Origin: Gammaproteobacteria bacterium
Lineage (GTDB): Bacteria; Pseudomonadota; Gammaproteobacteria; Xanthomonadales; Xanthomonadaceae
Assembly: GCA_025360985.1 (NCBI GenBank)
Contig: JANYBA010000262.1
Span: 1-9,828, forward strand
Direction of reading: 5' to 3'
DNA: 9,828 nucleotides
Shown here: in pieces, positions 1-6,833 of the stretch
How the letters are laid out: the number at the start of each line of letters is the position of its first letter
How positions within the stretch are numbered: position 1 is the first letter of the stretch
The notes under the pieces: generated by a model
Database searches by the model: none
What the model saw: only the letters and a program-made list of their open reading frames with translations
Told to the model about the DNA's origin: nothing
Made by a program: the position numbers and the translations under genes

Positions 1-1
1 C

Positions 2-295
2 ATGGGCCGGATCGCCGAGCTCGAACGCTGGGTCGCGGGCATCAAGCCGGACCTCACGCTGCTGCTCGACCTCGGCATCGACCAGGGCCTGGCGCGCGCC
101 CGCGGTCGCGCCGGCGAACCGGATCGGATCGAGCGCGAGGATTCGGCTTTCTTCGAACGCGTGCGCGCCGTCTATCTGGCGCGCGCGGCCGCCGAGCCCG
201 CGCGCTGGCGCATCATCGACGCGAGTCGCCCGGTAAACGAAGTCGTCGTGCAAGTCGAGGCCGCGATCGGCGCCTGGCTGGATGCGTCGCGGTGA
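2..295 (+). CDS. tmk: Thymidylate kinase, C-terminal part (5' end outside window)
   Basis: Thymidylate kinase phosphorylates dTMP to dTDP with ATP in the cytosol, an essential step of dTTP synthesis. Only the last 97 codons are visible and the reading frame runs off the left edge, so the first ATG in the window is an internal methionine, not the start. The visible part shows a strand ending in LLLDLGIDQG and the arginine-rich LID region RARGRAGEPDRIE. It then has the FFERVRAVYLA helix and the IDASRP segment, in the order seen in bacterial Tmk of about 210 residues. The stop codon overlaps the GTG start of holB by four bases (GTGA), so the two are translationally coupled. The tmk-holB-pilZ order is a known gammaproteobacterial operon and supports the call. 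Confidence 0.93.
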   Translation: MGRIAELERWVAGIKPDLTLLLDLGIDQGLARARGRAGEPDRIEREDSAFFERVRAVYLARAAAEPARWRIIDASRPVNEVVVQVEAAIGAWLDASR

Positions 296-1305
296 GCGAA
301 CTGGCGCCTTGGCAGGAGTCCGTACTCGATTCTGCGACCCAATTGCTGGCCGACGGCCGGCTTGCGCATGGCCTGTTGCTGTATGGGCCGCCGGCCATGG
401 GCAAGCGCGAGGTAGCGGAAGCTCTCGCCAAACGCCTGTTGTGTCCGACACCGGACGCGCGAGGGCGTGCTTGTGGGCAATGCCGGAGCTGTCGACAATT
501 CGAGCAGCGATCCCAACGCGATCCGGTAGAGACTCGTCCTGACGGGTCACTCGCACAACCCAATGGGCACCCGGGACATCCAGATGTGGTGTTCCTTGGG
601 TATGTGCTGAATGAGAAGGGCAGCTCCAAGAAAATGCGTACCGAGCTGGTCGTTGATCAAGTGCGTGAACTTGGACAATGGTTTGCGTTGACCGCAAGTC
701 AAGGCGTTGCCCAAGTTGCCATCATCGAGCCTGCCGATCAATTGAATGATAATGCGGCCAACGCCTTGCTCAAGACCTTGGAAGAACCTTCGTCGAACCG
801 GTACCTGCTACTGGTGACGGACAATCCGGGAAGGCTGCCGGCCACAGTTCTCAGCCGTTGCCAACGCTTGGAATTCAGAATTCCGGAGCCAGCAGTCGCG
901 CGGCAATGGCTCCGCGATCGTGGCATCGCCGATGCCGATGCCTGCGAGGCGCTTGATGCCGCGCGTGGCCATCCTGGCCTGGCGGCCGAGTGGCTGGCGC
1001 AAGGCGGTCTGGCGCTACGCCAAGAAGTGAAGTCCGACTTGGAACAGATCGCGGCCGGCCGCGGCAGTCCCGTGACCACGGCGCAGCGCTGGCTGGCCGA
1101 CGATTCAGCCGACCTTCGCCTGCGCTTCGCCGCCGACCTCGCCCTGGAGGCCGGCAAGCGCCAGTCCGCTGGCATGGGCCGGATCGGCGACTGGTTCAAT
1201 GCCGTCGGCCGTTGCCGGATGCAATTGCGGGCGCCCCTGCGCCACGATCTGGTGCTGGCCGGGTTGCTGCACGAATGGGGTAACATGTTCCGGCGCGCGG
1301 GCTGA
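292..1305 (+). CDS. holB: DNA polymerase III subunit delta'
   Basis: Delta' is part of the clamp-loader complex that opens the beta sliding clamp and places it on primed DNA. The protein has 337 residues, near the family norm. It starts at GTG inside the tmk stop. Visible features are a degenerate P-loop GPPAMGK (32-38) and a zinc module with Cys51, Cys61, Cys64 and Cys67. They also include an ANALLKTLEEP helix (156-166) and the SRC motif (188-190) of clamp-loader AAA+ proteins. Between the last zinc cysteine and the HPD motif (96-98) there are about 20 more residues than in E. coli HolB as I remember it. This spacer marks the start of a stretch (about 490-900) with lower GC and different codon choice; see findings. 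Nothing suggests the gene is broken. A 34-base gap separates it from pilZ. Confidence 0.95.
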   Translation: MSELAPWQESVLDSATQLLADGRLAHGLLLYGPPAMGKREVAEALAKRLLCPTPDARGRACGQCRSCRQFEQRSQRDPVETRPDGSLAQPNGHPGHPDVVFLGYVLNEKGSSKKMRTELVVDQVRELGQWFALTASQGVAQVAIIEPADQLNDNAANALLKTLEEPSSNRYLLLVTDNPGRLPATVLSRCQRLEFRIPEPAVARQWLRDRGIADADACEALDAARGHPGLAAEWLAQGGLALRQEVKSDLEQIAAGRGSPVTTAQRWLADDSADLRLRFAADLALEAGKRQSAGMGRIGDWFNAVGRCRMQLRAPLRHDLVLAGLLHEWGNMFRRAG

Positions 1306-1339
1306 CGCGGCGCGCTGGATCCGAGGACGGGAGCGAATC

Positions 1340-1699
1340 ATGGTCGGTGGTGGAGCAGGCGCACGCCAGGGCATTCTCTCGCTGGCAATCAAGGACAAGG
1401 CCCAGTTGTACGGCGCCTACATGCCCTACGTGAAAGGTGGCGGCATCTTCGTGCCGACCAGCCGCAAGTATTCGCTCGGCGACGAAGTGTTCCTCCTGCT
1501 TTCGCTGCCTGACGACAAGGAACGGCTGCCGGTCGCCGGCAAGGTCGTCTGGATCACGCCGCCGGGCTCGCAGGGCAATCGCGCCGCCGGCATCGGCGTG
1601 CAGTTCAGCGATTCGGCCGAAGCCGAAATCGCCAAGGGCAAGATCGAAGCGCTGCTGGCGGGCATCCTCGAATCGGACAAGCCTACCCTCACGATGTGA
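1340..1699 (+). CDS. pilZ: Type IV pilus assembly protein PilZ (non-canonical PilZ domain)
   Basis: This 119-residue single-domain protein belongs to the PilZ type needed for type IV pilus assembly. In xanthomonads it is reported to bind the pilus ATPase PilB and the regulator FimX. Conserved segments are ARQGILSLAIKDK (8-20), AYMPYVKGGGIFVPT (26-40), the GDEVFLLLSLP strand and the GNRAAGIGVQF strand. The RxxxR and D/NxSxxG motifs that bind cyclic-di-GMP are absent: KGGGIFVPT occupies the place of the second. The protein is therefore expected not to bind the nucleotide, as known for this subfamily. I chose the ATG at 1340 because it gives the usual length and has a purine-rich GGGAGC a few bases upstream. 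The frame is open further upstream, but that part lies inside holB and is not PilZ-like. Position after tmk and holB matches Pseudomonas. Confidence 0.93.
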   Translation: MVGGGAGARQGILSLAIKDKAQLYGAYMPYVKGGGIFVPTSRKYSLGDEVFLLLSLPDDKERLPVAGKVVWITPPGSQGNRAAGIGVQFSDSAEAEIAKGKIEALLAGILESDKPTLTM

Positions 1700-1703
1700 G
1701 TGG

Positions 1704-2102
1704 TCAGCGGAAGAACAGCATCTTCAGGGTCATGCCGCCGGCCACCGCGACCAGGATGAACAACAGCGCGATCCGGATGCGCAGCAACCGCGATTGCGGA
1801 TCGGCCCCGGTTTTTTCGCTGACCTGCAAGGCTTCCGGCAGGTAGGACGGCGCCTCGGTACCTTCCAGCAAGCCAAGCTCGCTCATCAGTTCGCGGGCCC
1901 GCTTGTAGTCGTCGGAATTCAGCACCCACACCGAGGCCTGTTCGGTGGCATTGGCCTTTTTGTCGGCGTAGCTGAATTGGCGACGGCTGTGGCCCTTGTA
2001 CGAGCGGCCGCCGATGACGCGGTTCTCGATGCCGGCGTCGGCCAGGAGCTTGGCCACGGTTTCGACGTTTTCCAGACGCGGCGATGTGAACAACTGGCGC
2101 AT
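1704..2102 (-). CDS. DUF2007-type putative signal-transducing protein with C-terminal membrane segment
   Basis: The protein has 132 residues and unknown function. Residues 1-78 look like the small PII-like DUF2007 fold: it opens with MRQLFTSPRLENVETVAKLL and has GIENRVIGGRSYKG and ASVWVLNSDDYKRARELMSELG. A polar linker follows (about 80-105). A basic residue cluster then precedes one hydrophobic segment (about 109-126, IRIALLFILVAVAGGM) ending in KMLFFR. The arrangement suggests a cytoplasmic N-terminal domain tethered to the inner membrane by its C-terminus. Related xanthomonad proteins carry the label pathogenicity-like protein, which is not a demonstrated function. The start ATG shares one base with the tesB stop (TGATG), so it is probably co-translated with TesB. 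Its stop lies four bases from the convergent pilZ stop. Confidence 0.8.
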   Translation of the reverse strand: MRQLFTSPRLENVETVAKLLADAGIENRVIGGRSYKGHSRRQFSYADKKANATEQASVWVLNSDDYKRARELMSELGLLEGTEAPSYLPEALQVSEKTGADPQSRLLRIRIALLFILVAVAGGMTLKMLFFR

Positions 2103-2995
2103 CAGCTGGCCTCGCCAGGGTTGAGCGACTCTTCGGGCAGCACGCGGATCAGGCCTTCCTGCGCGACCGACGCCACCAGGACGCCTTCGCGGGTGAAGAA
2201 CATGCCGCGGGCCAGGCCGCGCGCGTTCTGCGCGGTCGGGCTATCGAGCGAATACAACAACCAGTCGTCGACCCGGAAGGGACGGTGGAACCACATCGCG
2301 TGGTCGAGCGAGGCCATCTGCACGTTCGGCTGGTAGTAGCTGATGCCGTGCGGAAAGGTCGTGGTCCCGAGCAGGTAGAAGTCGGAGGCGTAGGCGAGCA
2401 TGGCGCGATGCATTTCCGGCGAATCGTCGATCTTGTCGACGAGGCGCAGCCAGACCTGCTGGTAGGGCGGGCGCTTGGGCGGCTTGACCTCGTCGCGCGG
2501 ATAGATCGGACGCATTTCGAACGGACCCATGCGCGATAGCCAGCGCTGCATCTTTTCCGGCAGGGTCGCCAGCACTTCCGGCGCCGGCGAATGGGTCGGC
2601 TCGACGTCTTCGGGCTGCGGCACTTCCGGCATGTTGAACTGGTGTTCGACGCCGGGCTCGGCCTTCTGGAACGAAGCGGCGAACACCAGGATCGGTTGGC
2701 CGTGCTGGATCGCGGTCACCCGGCGCACGGAGAAACTGTGGCCATCGCGGGTGCGATCGACGATGAAAACGATCGGCGCGGTGATGTCGCCGGCGCGCAG
2801 GAAGTAGGCGTGGATGGAGTTGACGCTGCGGCCTTCGTCGACGGTCTGCTGGGCGGCAGACAGGGACTGGCCGAGCACCTGGCCGCCAAAGACGTATTTG
2901 GTGCCGATGTCGCGGCTCTGGCCGCGGAACAGGTTGTCTTCCAGGCGCTCGAGCGTGAGCAGGTCGACGAGTTCGGAAACGACGGGGGCGGTCAT
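2102..2995 (-). CDS. tesB: Acyl-CoA thioesterase II
   Basis: TesB hydrolyses medium- and long-chain acyl-CoA to free fatty acid and CoA in the cytosol. At 297 residues it is close to E. coli TesB (286). It is a double hot-dog protein. The N-terminal half has FGGQVLGQSLSAAQQTV (36-52), HAYFLRAGD (62-70) and SFSVRRV. The C-terminal half has ASDFYLL (203-209), SLDHAMWFHRPF (229-240) and VASVAQEGLIR (274-284). The expected catalytic Asp, Thr/Ser and Gln map to Asp205, Ser229 and Gln279, so serine stands where E. coli has threonine. The frame is open 13 codons further upstream, but that part is not family-like. The chosen ATG sits exactly six bases after a perfect TATAAT. The DUF2007 gene overlaps its stop. 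Confidence 0.95.
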   Translation of the reverse strand: MTAPVVSELVDLLTLERLEDNLFRGQSRDIGTKYVFGGQVLGQSLSAAQQTVDEGRSVNSIHAYFLRAGDITAPIVFIVDRTRDGHSFSVRRVTAIQHGQPILVFAASFQKAEPGVEHQFNMPEVPQPEDVEPTHSPAPEVLATLPEKMQRWLSRMGPFEMRPIYPRDEVKPPKRPPYQQVWLRLVDKIDDSPEMHRAMLAYASDFYLLGTTTFPHGISYYQPNVQMASLDHAMWFHRPFRVDDWLLYSLDSPTAQNARGLARGMFFTREGVLVASVAQEGLIRVLPEESLNPGEAS

Positions 2996-3007
2996 GGTGC
3001 GATTATA
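2993..3007 (-). promoter_or_regulatory. tesB promoter, perfect -10 giving a leaderless mRNA
   Basis: On the minus strand the hexamer TATAAT (3007 to 3002) is followed by CGCACC and then the ATG of tesB. Transcription normally starts about seven bases after the -10, which here falls on the A of the start codon. The message is therefore predicted to have no 5' leader and no Shine-Dalgarno site. No good TTGACA-like -35 is visible at 16-18 bases upstream. The match and spacing are seen directly; the leaderless start is inferred. Confidence 0.72.
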
Positions 3008-3011
3008 CCGA

Positions 3012-3093
3012 TGGCCGGATGTGCCGGCGCCCACGGGCGCGACCTCTGCATGCGGTCACATCGGCCGCGCCCGCGGGCACCTTCATCCGGCCA
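3012..3093. repeat. Nested inverted repeat between amidase gene and tesB
   Basis: The outer arms TGGCCGGATG (3012-3021) and CATCCGGCCA (3084-3093) are perfect reverse complements over 10 bases. Inside them GTGCC (3021-3025) can pair with GGCAC (3076-3080), and GGCGC (3026-3030) with GCGCC (3067-3071). The centre also holds local palindromes (GCGCC/GGCGC at 3027-3040 and GCCCGCGGGC at 3069-3078). The right arm overlaps the last codons of the amidase gene. The left arm ends just upstream of the tesB -10. It may form a long hairpin in the amidase transcript, but there is no T tract, so an intrinsic terminator is not supported. Confidence 0.5.
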
Positions 3094-3643
3094 ACCGCGT
3101 CAGTCCGCTCGCGGCCAGCACGCGCTGCCACGGGAACAAGGGCCCGGGATCGCGTTTGCGCGGCACCTGCGACTCGGGATCGTCGCTGGCCGCGACCAGG
3201 GCGGTGTCGAAGTCTTCGTGGCCGGCAATCTGGCGGAGATTGGGCAGGTCGCGGCGCAGTTGCAGCAAGAGCGCGATCAGCGCATCGACCTGTTCCGCCG
3301 TGTAGGTCTCGGCCATCGCCTGGTGGCGGGAGTCGAACCAATGCGGATAGCGGCCGATGTTGACCAGTTCGATACCGACCGATCGGGGGTTGTAGCCACG
3401 CGTGTGGTGGGCGATCCGTTCGGGATGCACGAAGGCGTGGACCGAACCGTCGCGATCGACATAGTAGTGGCCGCTGTTGCCGGTGCCGGCGTCGTACAGC
3501 ACGCGCTCGCCGTATTCGCGGGCCATGGCCAGGTCCGGCAACTCCGTGCAGTGGATGACGACGAGGTCGATGTCGGCGGTGGACCGCGATTCCAGCCGGC
3601 TTTCGTAGGGCAGGGGCCAGGCGCGCAGGTCGAGGGCGGTCAT
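3083..3643 (-). CDS. N-acetylmuramoyl-L-alanine amidase, AmpD-like (Amidase_2 family)
   Basis: The protein has 186 residues with an Amidase_2/AmpD fold. This family cleaves the bond between N-acetylmuramic acid and the L-alanine of the stem peptide. No signal peptide is visible, so a cytoplasmic role in recycling anhydro-muropeptides, as for AmpD, is likely. Zinc ligands are predicted at His31 (VVIHCTE), His142 (AGHEDFD) and Asp165 (KRDPGPLFPW). The catalytic pair would be Glu92 (VGIELVN) and Lys163. HYYVDRDG (59-66) and IAHHTRG (77-83) are further family segments. AmpD proper is about the same length, but sequence outside the motifs is too different for me to assign the symbol. The ATG at 3643 lies six bases after a TAGCAT hexamer. 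The gene is divergent from the MOSC gene across 38 bases. Confidence 0.88.
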   Translation of the reverse strand: MTALDLRAWPLPYESRLESRSTADIDLVVIHCTELPDLAMAREYGERVLYDAGTGNSGHYYVDRDGSVHAFVHPERIAHHTRGYNPRSVGIELVNIGRYPHWFDSRHQAMAETYTAEQVDALIALLLQLRRDLPNLRQIAGHEDFDTALVAASDDPESQVPRKRDPGPLFPWQRVLAASGLTRLAG

Positions 3644-3649
3644 GGCCGC

Positions 3650-3659
3650 ATGCTAGCAT
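3650..3659. promoter_or_regulatory. Palindromic extended -10 shared by the divergent amidase and MOSC genes
   Basis: ATGCTAGCAT is a perfect 10-base palindrome in the middle of the 38-base divergent spacer. On either strand it reads as an extended -10 (TGnTAGCAT). On the minus strand the hexamer is followed by GCGGCC and then the amidase ATG, predicting a leaderless message. On the plus strand the start site would be near A3667, leaving a leader of about 15 bases before the MOSC ATG at 3682. Because one sequence would serve both directions, the two promoters should exclude each other. A regulator operator is an alternative. Confidence 0.5.
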
Positions 3660-3681
3660 TCGCGCCATTCCGGAACCCGCC

Positions 3682-4179
3682 ATGACCTTGCCTCCCGCCG
3701 ACTCCGCATTGGGCCGATTGATGGCCAACTTGCCCCGCGCCGGGCGGGTCGAATGGATCGGCCTGCGTCCAGCGCGCGAGGTCCCGATGAACGAAGTCGA
3801 CGATGCCTTCGCCGAGCCCGGCAAGGGCTTGCGTGGCGATCGTTACGGCGGCGGCAGCGGCAAGCGCGACGTCACCCTGATCCAGGCCGAGCACCTGCCG
3901 GTGATCGCCGCGCTGGCCGGGCATGATTCCGTGCAACCGGGCTTGCTACGACGCAACGTGGTGGTGTCCGGCATCGCGCTCGTCGCTTTGAAGGGGCGGC
4001 GCTTCCGCATCGGCGGTGTGCTGCTCGAAGGCACGGAATCCTGCGATCCCTGCTCGCGCATGGAAGCGGCGCTCGGTCCCGGTGGTTACAACGCCATGCG
4101 CGGGCACGGCGGCCTGTGCGCGCGCATCCTCGAGGGCGGCCAACTTCGCGTCGGCGACGCGGTGGAGCCGTTGCCATGA
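3682..4179 (+). CDS. MOSC domain-containing protein
   Basis: The protein has 165 residues and matches the MOSC (molybdenum cofactor sulfurase C-terminal) domain. Members are thought to bind sulfur or metal-sulfur groups through a conserved cysteine; standalone members such as YiiM act in N-hydroxylated compound reduction. Family segments are GLRGDRYGG (49-57), RDVTLIQAEHL (62-72), LRRNVVVSGIAL (89-100), the cysteine site ESCDPCSRM (119-127) and RGHGGLCARIL (140-150). Cys121 and Cys124 are candidates for the sulfur carrier; Cys146 is a third. The substrate cannot be told from sequence. Its stop overlaps the next ATG (ATGA), starting a three-gene coupled operon with a hydrolase and rlmKL. Confidence 0.88.
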   Translation: MTLPPADSALGRLMANLPRAGRVEWIGLRPAREVPMNEVDDAFAEPGKGLRGDRYGGGSGKRDVTLIQAEHLPVIAALAGHDSVQPGLLRRNVVVSGIALVALKGRRFRIGGVLLEGTESCDPCSRMEAALGPGGYNAMRGHGGLCARILEGGQLRVGDAVEPLP

Positions 4180-4700
4180 AGGGCCACGTGATCATTTCGC
4201 ACGGGCTGGAAAGCAGCCCCGACGCGACCAAGGCGACGGCGCTGGCGCAGGTCGCCGAACGGCTGGGCTGGTCGCATGAGCGACCGGACTACCGGGCCTG
4301 GGACAAGGACTTCTCGCGTGGCCGGCTCGGCGACGTCCAAGGCCGGATCATGCACCTGCTCAGCCTCGCGCGGCGCGTGAAAGCGCCGCTCGTGCTTGCG
4401 GGATCGAGCATGGGCGCCTTCATTTCGGCGCGGGTGTCGCTGGAGTTGCCGGTGCGCGGCCTGTTCCTGATGGCGCCGCCGGTGAAACTCGAAGGCTTCG
4501 ACGTTCGCCTGGAGGCGGCGCGCGTGCCGACCCACATCGTCCACGGCTGGGACGACGAGTTGATTCCGGCGCTGGAAGTCGCGCGCTGGGCCCAGGCGCG
4601 GCGCGACCAGGCGGTGTTCGTGCCCGATTCGCACCGGTTGTCCGACCACGTGCACTTCTGCGCGGGGGAATTCCGCCGCCTCCTGCAAGGGCTGGCGTGA
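4176..4700 (+). CDS. Small alpha/beta hydrolase, YqiA-like
   Basis: The protein has 174 residues with a compact alpha/beta-hydrolase fold resembling YqiA-type esterases. The oxyanion-strand segment [16 protein letters not shown] lies at 5-20. The nucleophile elbow GSSMG (76-80) puts the catalytic serine at Ser78. HGWDDELIP (123-131) offers Asp126 or Asp127 as the acid. SDHVHF (156-161) suggests His158 as the base. There is no cap domain or signal peptide, so it should be cytosolic. The natural ester substrate is unknown. The ATG overlaps the MOSC stop (ATGA) and the TGA overlaps the GTG of rlmKL (GTGA). The frame extends upstream, but that part lies inside the MOSC gene. Confidence 0.85.
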   Translation: MKGHVIISHGLESSPDATKATALAQVAERLGWSHERPDYRAWDKDFSRGRLGDVQGRIMHLLSLARRVKAPLVLAGSSMGAFISARVSLELPVRGLFLMAPPVKLEGFDVRLEAARVPTHIVHGWDDELIPALEVARWAQARRDQAVFVPDSHRLSDHVHFCAGEFRRLLQGLA

Positions 4701-6832
4701 AGTTTTTCGTTGCCTGCGCCAAGAGCCTGGAATACCTGCTGGTCGACGAAATGCTCGCCCTCGGCGCGACCCAGGCGACCGCGGCCATGGCTGGCATCAA
4801 TGCCGAAGGCGGCGCGGAAGTCCTGTACCGCGCGGCGCTGCATTCGCGCCTGGCCAGCCGCGTGCTCTGGCCGCTGGCGGAATTCGACTGCGAAAACGAG
4901 CAGGACCTGTACCAGGGCGTGCACGCGATCGAGTGGTCCGAGCACGTCGCGCCGGAAGGCACGCTGGCGGTGGACGCGCATGTCTCCGGCCCGGCGCTGA
5001 CGCACGAGCGTTATGCGGCGCAACGGGTCAAGGACGCCATCGTCGACCGCATTCGCGCTGGCCACGGCGTTCGGCCCTCGGTCGACACCGAGTCGCCCGA
5101 CCTTCGCATCAACATCGTGATCCGCAAGGGGCGGGCCGTCCTGTCGGTCGACATCGGCGGCGGTCCCCTGCATCGCCGCGGCTGGCGCAGCTCCCAGGGC
5201 GAAGCGCCACTCAAGGAAAACCTCGCTGCCGCGATGTTGATCCGCGGCGGCTGGAACAAGATCCATGCCGACGGCGGCGCCTTGCTCGACCCGATGTGCG
5301 GCAGCGGAACGCTGTTGATCGAGGGCGCGCTGATGGCGGCCGACGAAGCGCCCGGCCTGCTGCGCTGGCGCGGCTCGGCACCGAGTCGCTGGCTCGGATT
5401 CGACAGCGCGCTCTGGAAGGATCTGCTGGTCGAGGCCGGGCAACGAGCGGACGTTGGGCGCGCGGGGCTCAAGCCGGTATTTTTCGGCGCCGACAGCGAC
5501 CCCAAGGCCTTGCATGCGGCGATGGCCAATGCCGATCGTGCCGGATTGGCGGACCTTATCCGCTTCGATCGCAAAGCCATTGGCGCCTTGGCCGATCCCG
5601 GCCACGAGCGCGGCCTCGTGGTCTGCAATCCGCCCTACGACCAACGACTCGCCGCCGATGAAGTGCTGTATCGGGAACTCGGCGATGCGCTCCGACGGGC
5701 GGTGCCGCAATGGCGCGCCAGCCTGCTGTGCGGCGACGCCGACCTGGCCCATGCCTCCGGCCTTCGCGCCGCGAAAAAGTACGTATTGTTCAATGGCACG
5801 CTGGAGTGTTCGCTGATCATCTGCGATCCGGTGCTGGCGCCGGCGCGCGAGCCGCGCCAAGCCGCGCCATTGACCGAGGGCGCGCTCATGGTCGCCAATC
5901 GCCTGCGCAAGAACCTGCGCAATTTCAAGTCATGGCGCGAACGCGCCGGCGTCAGCTGCTACCGCGCTTACGACGCCGACCTGCCCGAGTATTCCGCGGC
6001 GGTGGACCTGTACTTGGAAGGTGGCGGCGCCGACCGCTTGTTCCTGCACGTGCAGGAATACGAAGCGCCCGCGACCATCCCGGAGGCCGACTCGCGCCGC
6101 CGCTTCGGCGAATTGCTGGCGGCCCTGCACGAGGTGTTCCCGCTGCCGCGCGAACAAATCGCGATCAAGACCCGCGCTCGTGGCAAGGGCGGCAGCAAGT
6201 ACGGGCGGATGGGCGCGGCCGGCGAATTCTTCGTGGTGCGCGAAGGCGCAGCGAAACTCCGGGTCAACCTGACCGAATACCTGGATACCGGCCTGTTCCT
6301 GGACCATCGGCCGGTGCGCCGGCGCATCGGCAAGCAGGCAGAAGGCAAGCGCTTCCTCAACCTTTTCTGCTACACCGGCGCGGCCAGCGTGCAGGCGGCG
6401 CTCGGCGGCGCCGCGACGACCACCAGCGTCGACCTCTCGGCCACTTACCTCGAATGGGCCTCGCAGAACCTGGCCTTGAACGGTATGTCGGGAGCGAAGC
6501 ATCGCCTGGTGCAGGCCGATGCCATGCGCTGGCTCGACGCCGATCGCGGCCAGTACGACCTGGTCTTCTGCGACCCGCCGACCTTTTCCAATTCCAAGAG
6601 CGCCGCCGATTTCGACACCCAGAAGGACCACGTGCGCTTGCTGCGCGCGGTGGTCGCGCGGCTGGCGCCAGACGGGCTGCTGTTGTTCTCCAACAATTAC
6701 CGGCGCTTCAAGCTCGACGAAGCGGCGATCGTGGAATTCGCCAGCGCCGTGGAGATCAGCCGCGACACCATCGATCCCGATTTCGCGCGCAATCCGCGCA
6801 TCCACCGCGCCTGGGAACTGCGTCGACCCTGA
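4697..6832 (+). CDS. rlmL: Bifunctional 23S rRNA methyltransferase RlmK/RlmL
   Basis: RlmKL methylates 23S rRNA at two sites: m2G2445 by the N-terminal RlmL half and m7G2069 by the C-terminal RlmK half (E. coli numbering). At 711 residues it matches the fused gammaproteobacterial enzyme (702 in E. coli). An N-terminal THUMP RNA-binding region (about 45-155) precedes the first Rossmann methyltransferase. That domain has the SAM-binding loop DPMCGSGTL (198-206) and the catalytic NPPY (311-314). A linker follows, with [12 protein letters not shown] near 400. The second methyltransferase has [13 protein letters not shown] starting at 553 and the DPPTFSNSK motif starting at 626. Translation begins at GTG overlapping the hydrolase stop, and [15 protein letters not shown] fits the family N-terminus. 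The stop is one base from the convergent gene. Confidence 0.97.
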   Translation: MKFFVACAKSLEYLLVDEMLALGATQATAAMAGINAEGGAEVLYRAALHSRLASRVLWPLAEFDCENEQDLYQGVHAIEWSEHVAPEGTLAVDAHVSGPALTHERYAAQRVKDAIVDRIRAGHGVRPSVDTESPDLRINIVIRKGRAVLSVDIGGGPLHRRGWRSSQGEAPLKENLAAAMLIRGGWNKIHADGGALLDPMCGSGTLLIEGALMAADEAPGLLRWRGSAPSRWLGFDSALWKDLLVEAGQRADVGRAGLKPVFFGADSDPKALHAAMANADRAGLADLIRFDRKAIGALADPGHERGLVVCNPPYDQRLAADEVLYRELGDALRRAVPQWRASLLCGDADLAHASGLRAAKKYVLFNGTLECSLIICDPVLAPAREPRQAAPLTEGALMVANRLRKNLRNFKSWRERAGVSCYRAYDADLPEYSAAVDLYLEGGGADRLFLHVQEYEAPATIPEADSRRRFGELLAALHEVFPLPREQIAIKTRARGKGGSKYGRMGAAGEFFVVREGAAKLRVNLTEYLDTGLFLDHRPVRRRIGKQAEGKRFLNLFCYTGAASVQAALGGAATTTSVDLSATYLEWASQNLALNGMSGAKHRLVQADAMRWLDADRGQYDLVFCDPPTFSNSKSAADFDTQKDHVRLLRAVVARLAPDGLLLFSNNYRRFKLDEAAIVEFASAVEISRDTIDPDFARNPRIHRAWELRRP

Positions 6833-6833
6833 G

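Noticed and set aside
2996..3034. Thirteen-codon N-terminal extension of TesB.
   Set aside because: The extension covers the perfect TATAAT, is not family-like, and the ATG at 2995 gives the expected N-terminus.
2591..3685. Plus-strand frame of 364 codons opposite tesB and the amidase gene.
   Set aside because: It has no family-like motif; both minus-strand genes show catalytic residues and sensible starts.
4289..5860. Open frame of over 500 codons on the minus strand opposite the hydrolase and rlmKL.
   Set aside because: It is antisense to two well-supported genes with clear motifs, shows no recognisable domain, and long antisense frames are expected at this GC content.
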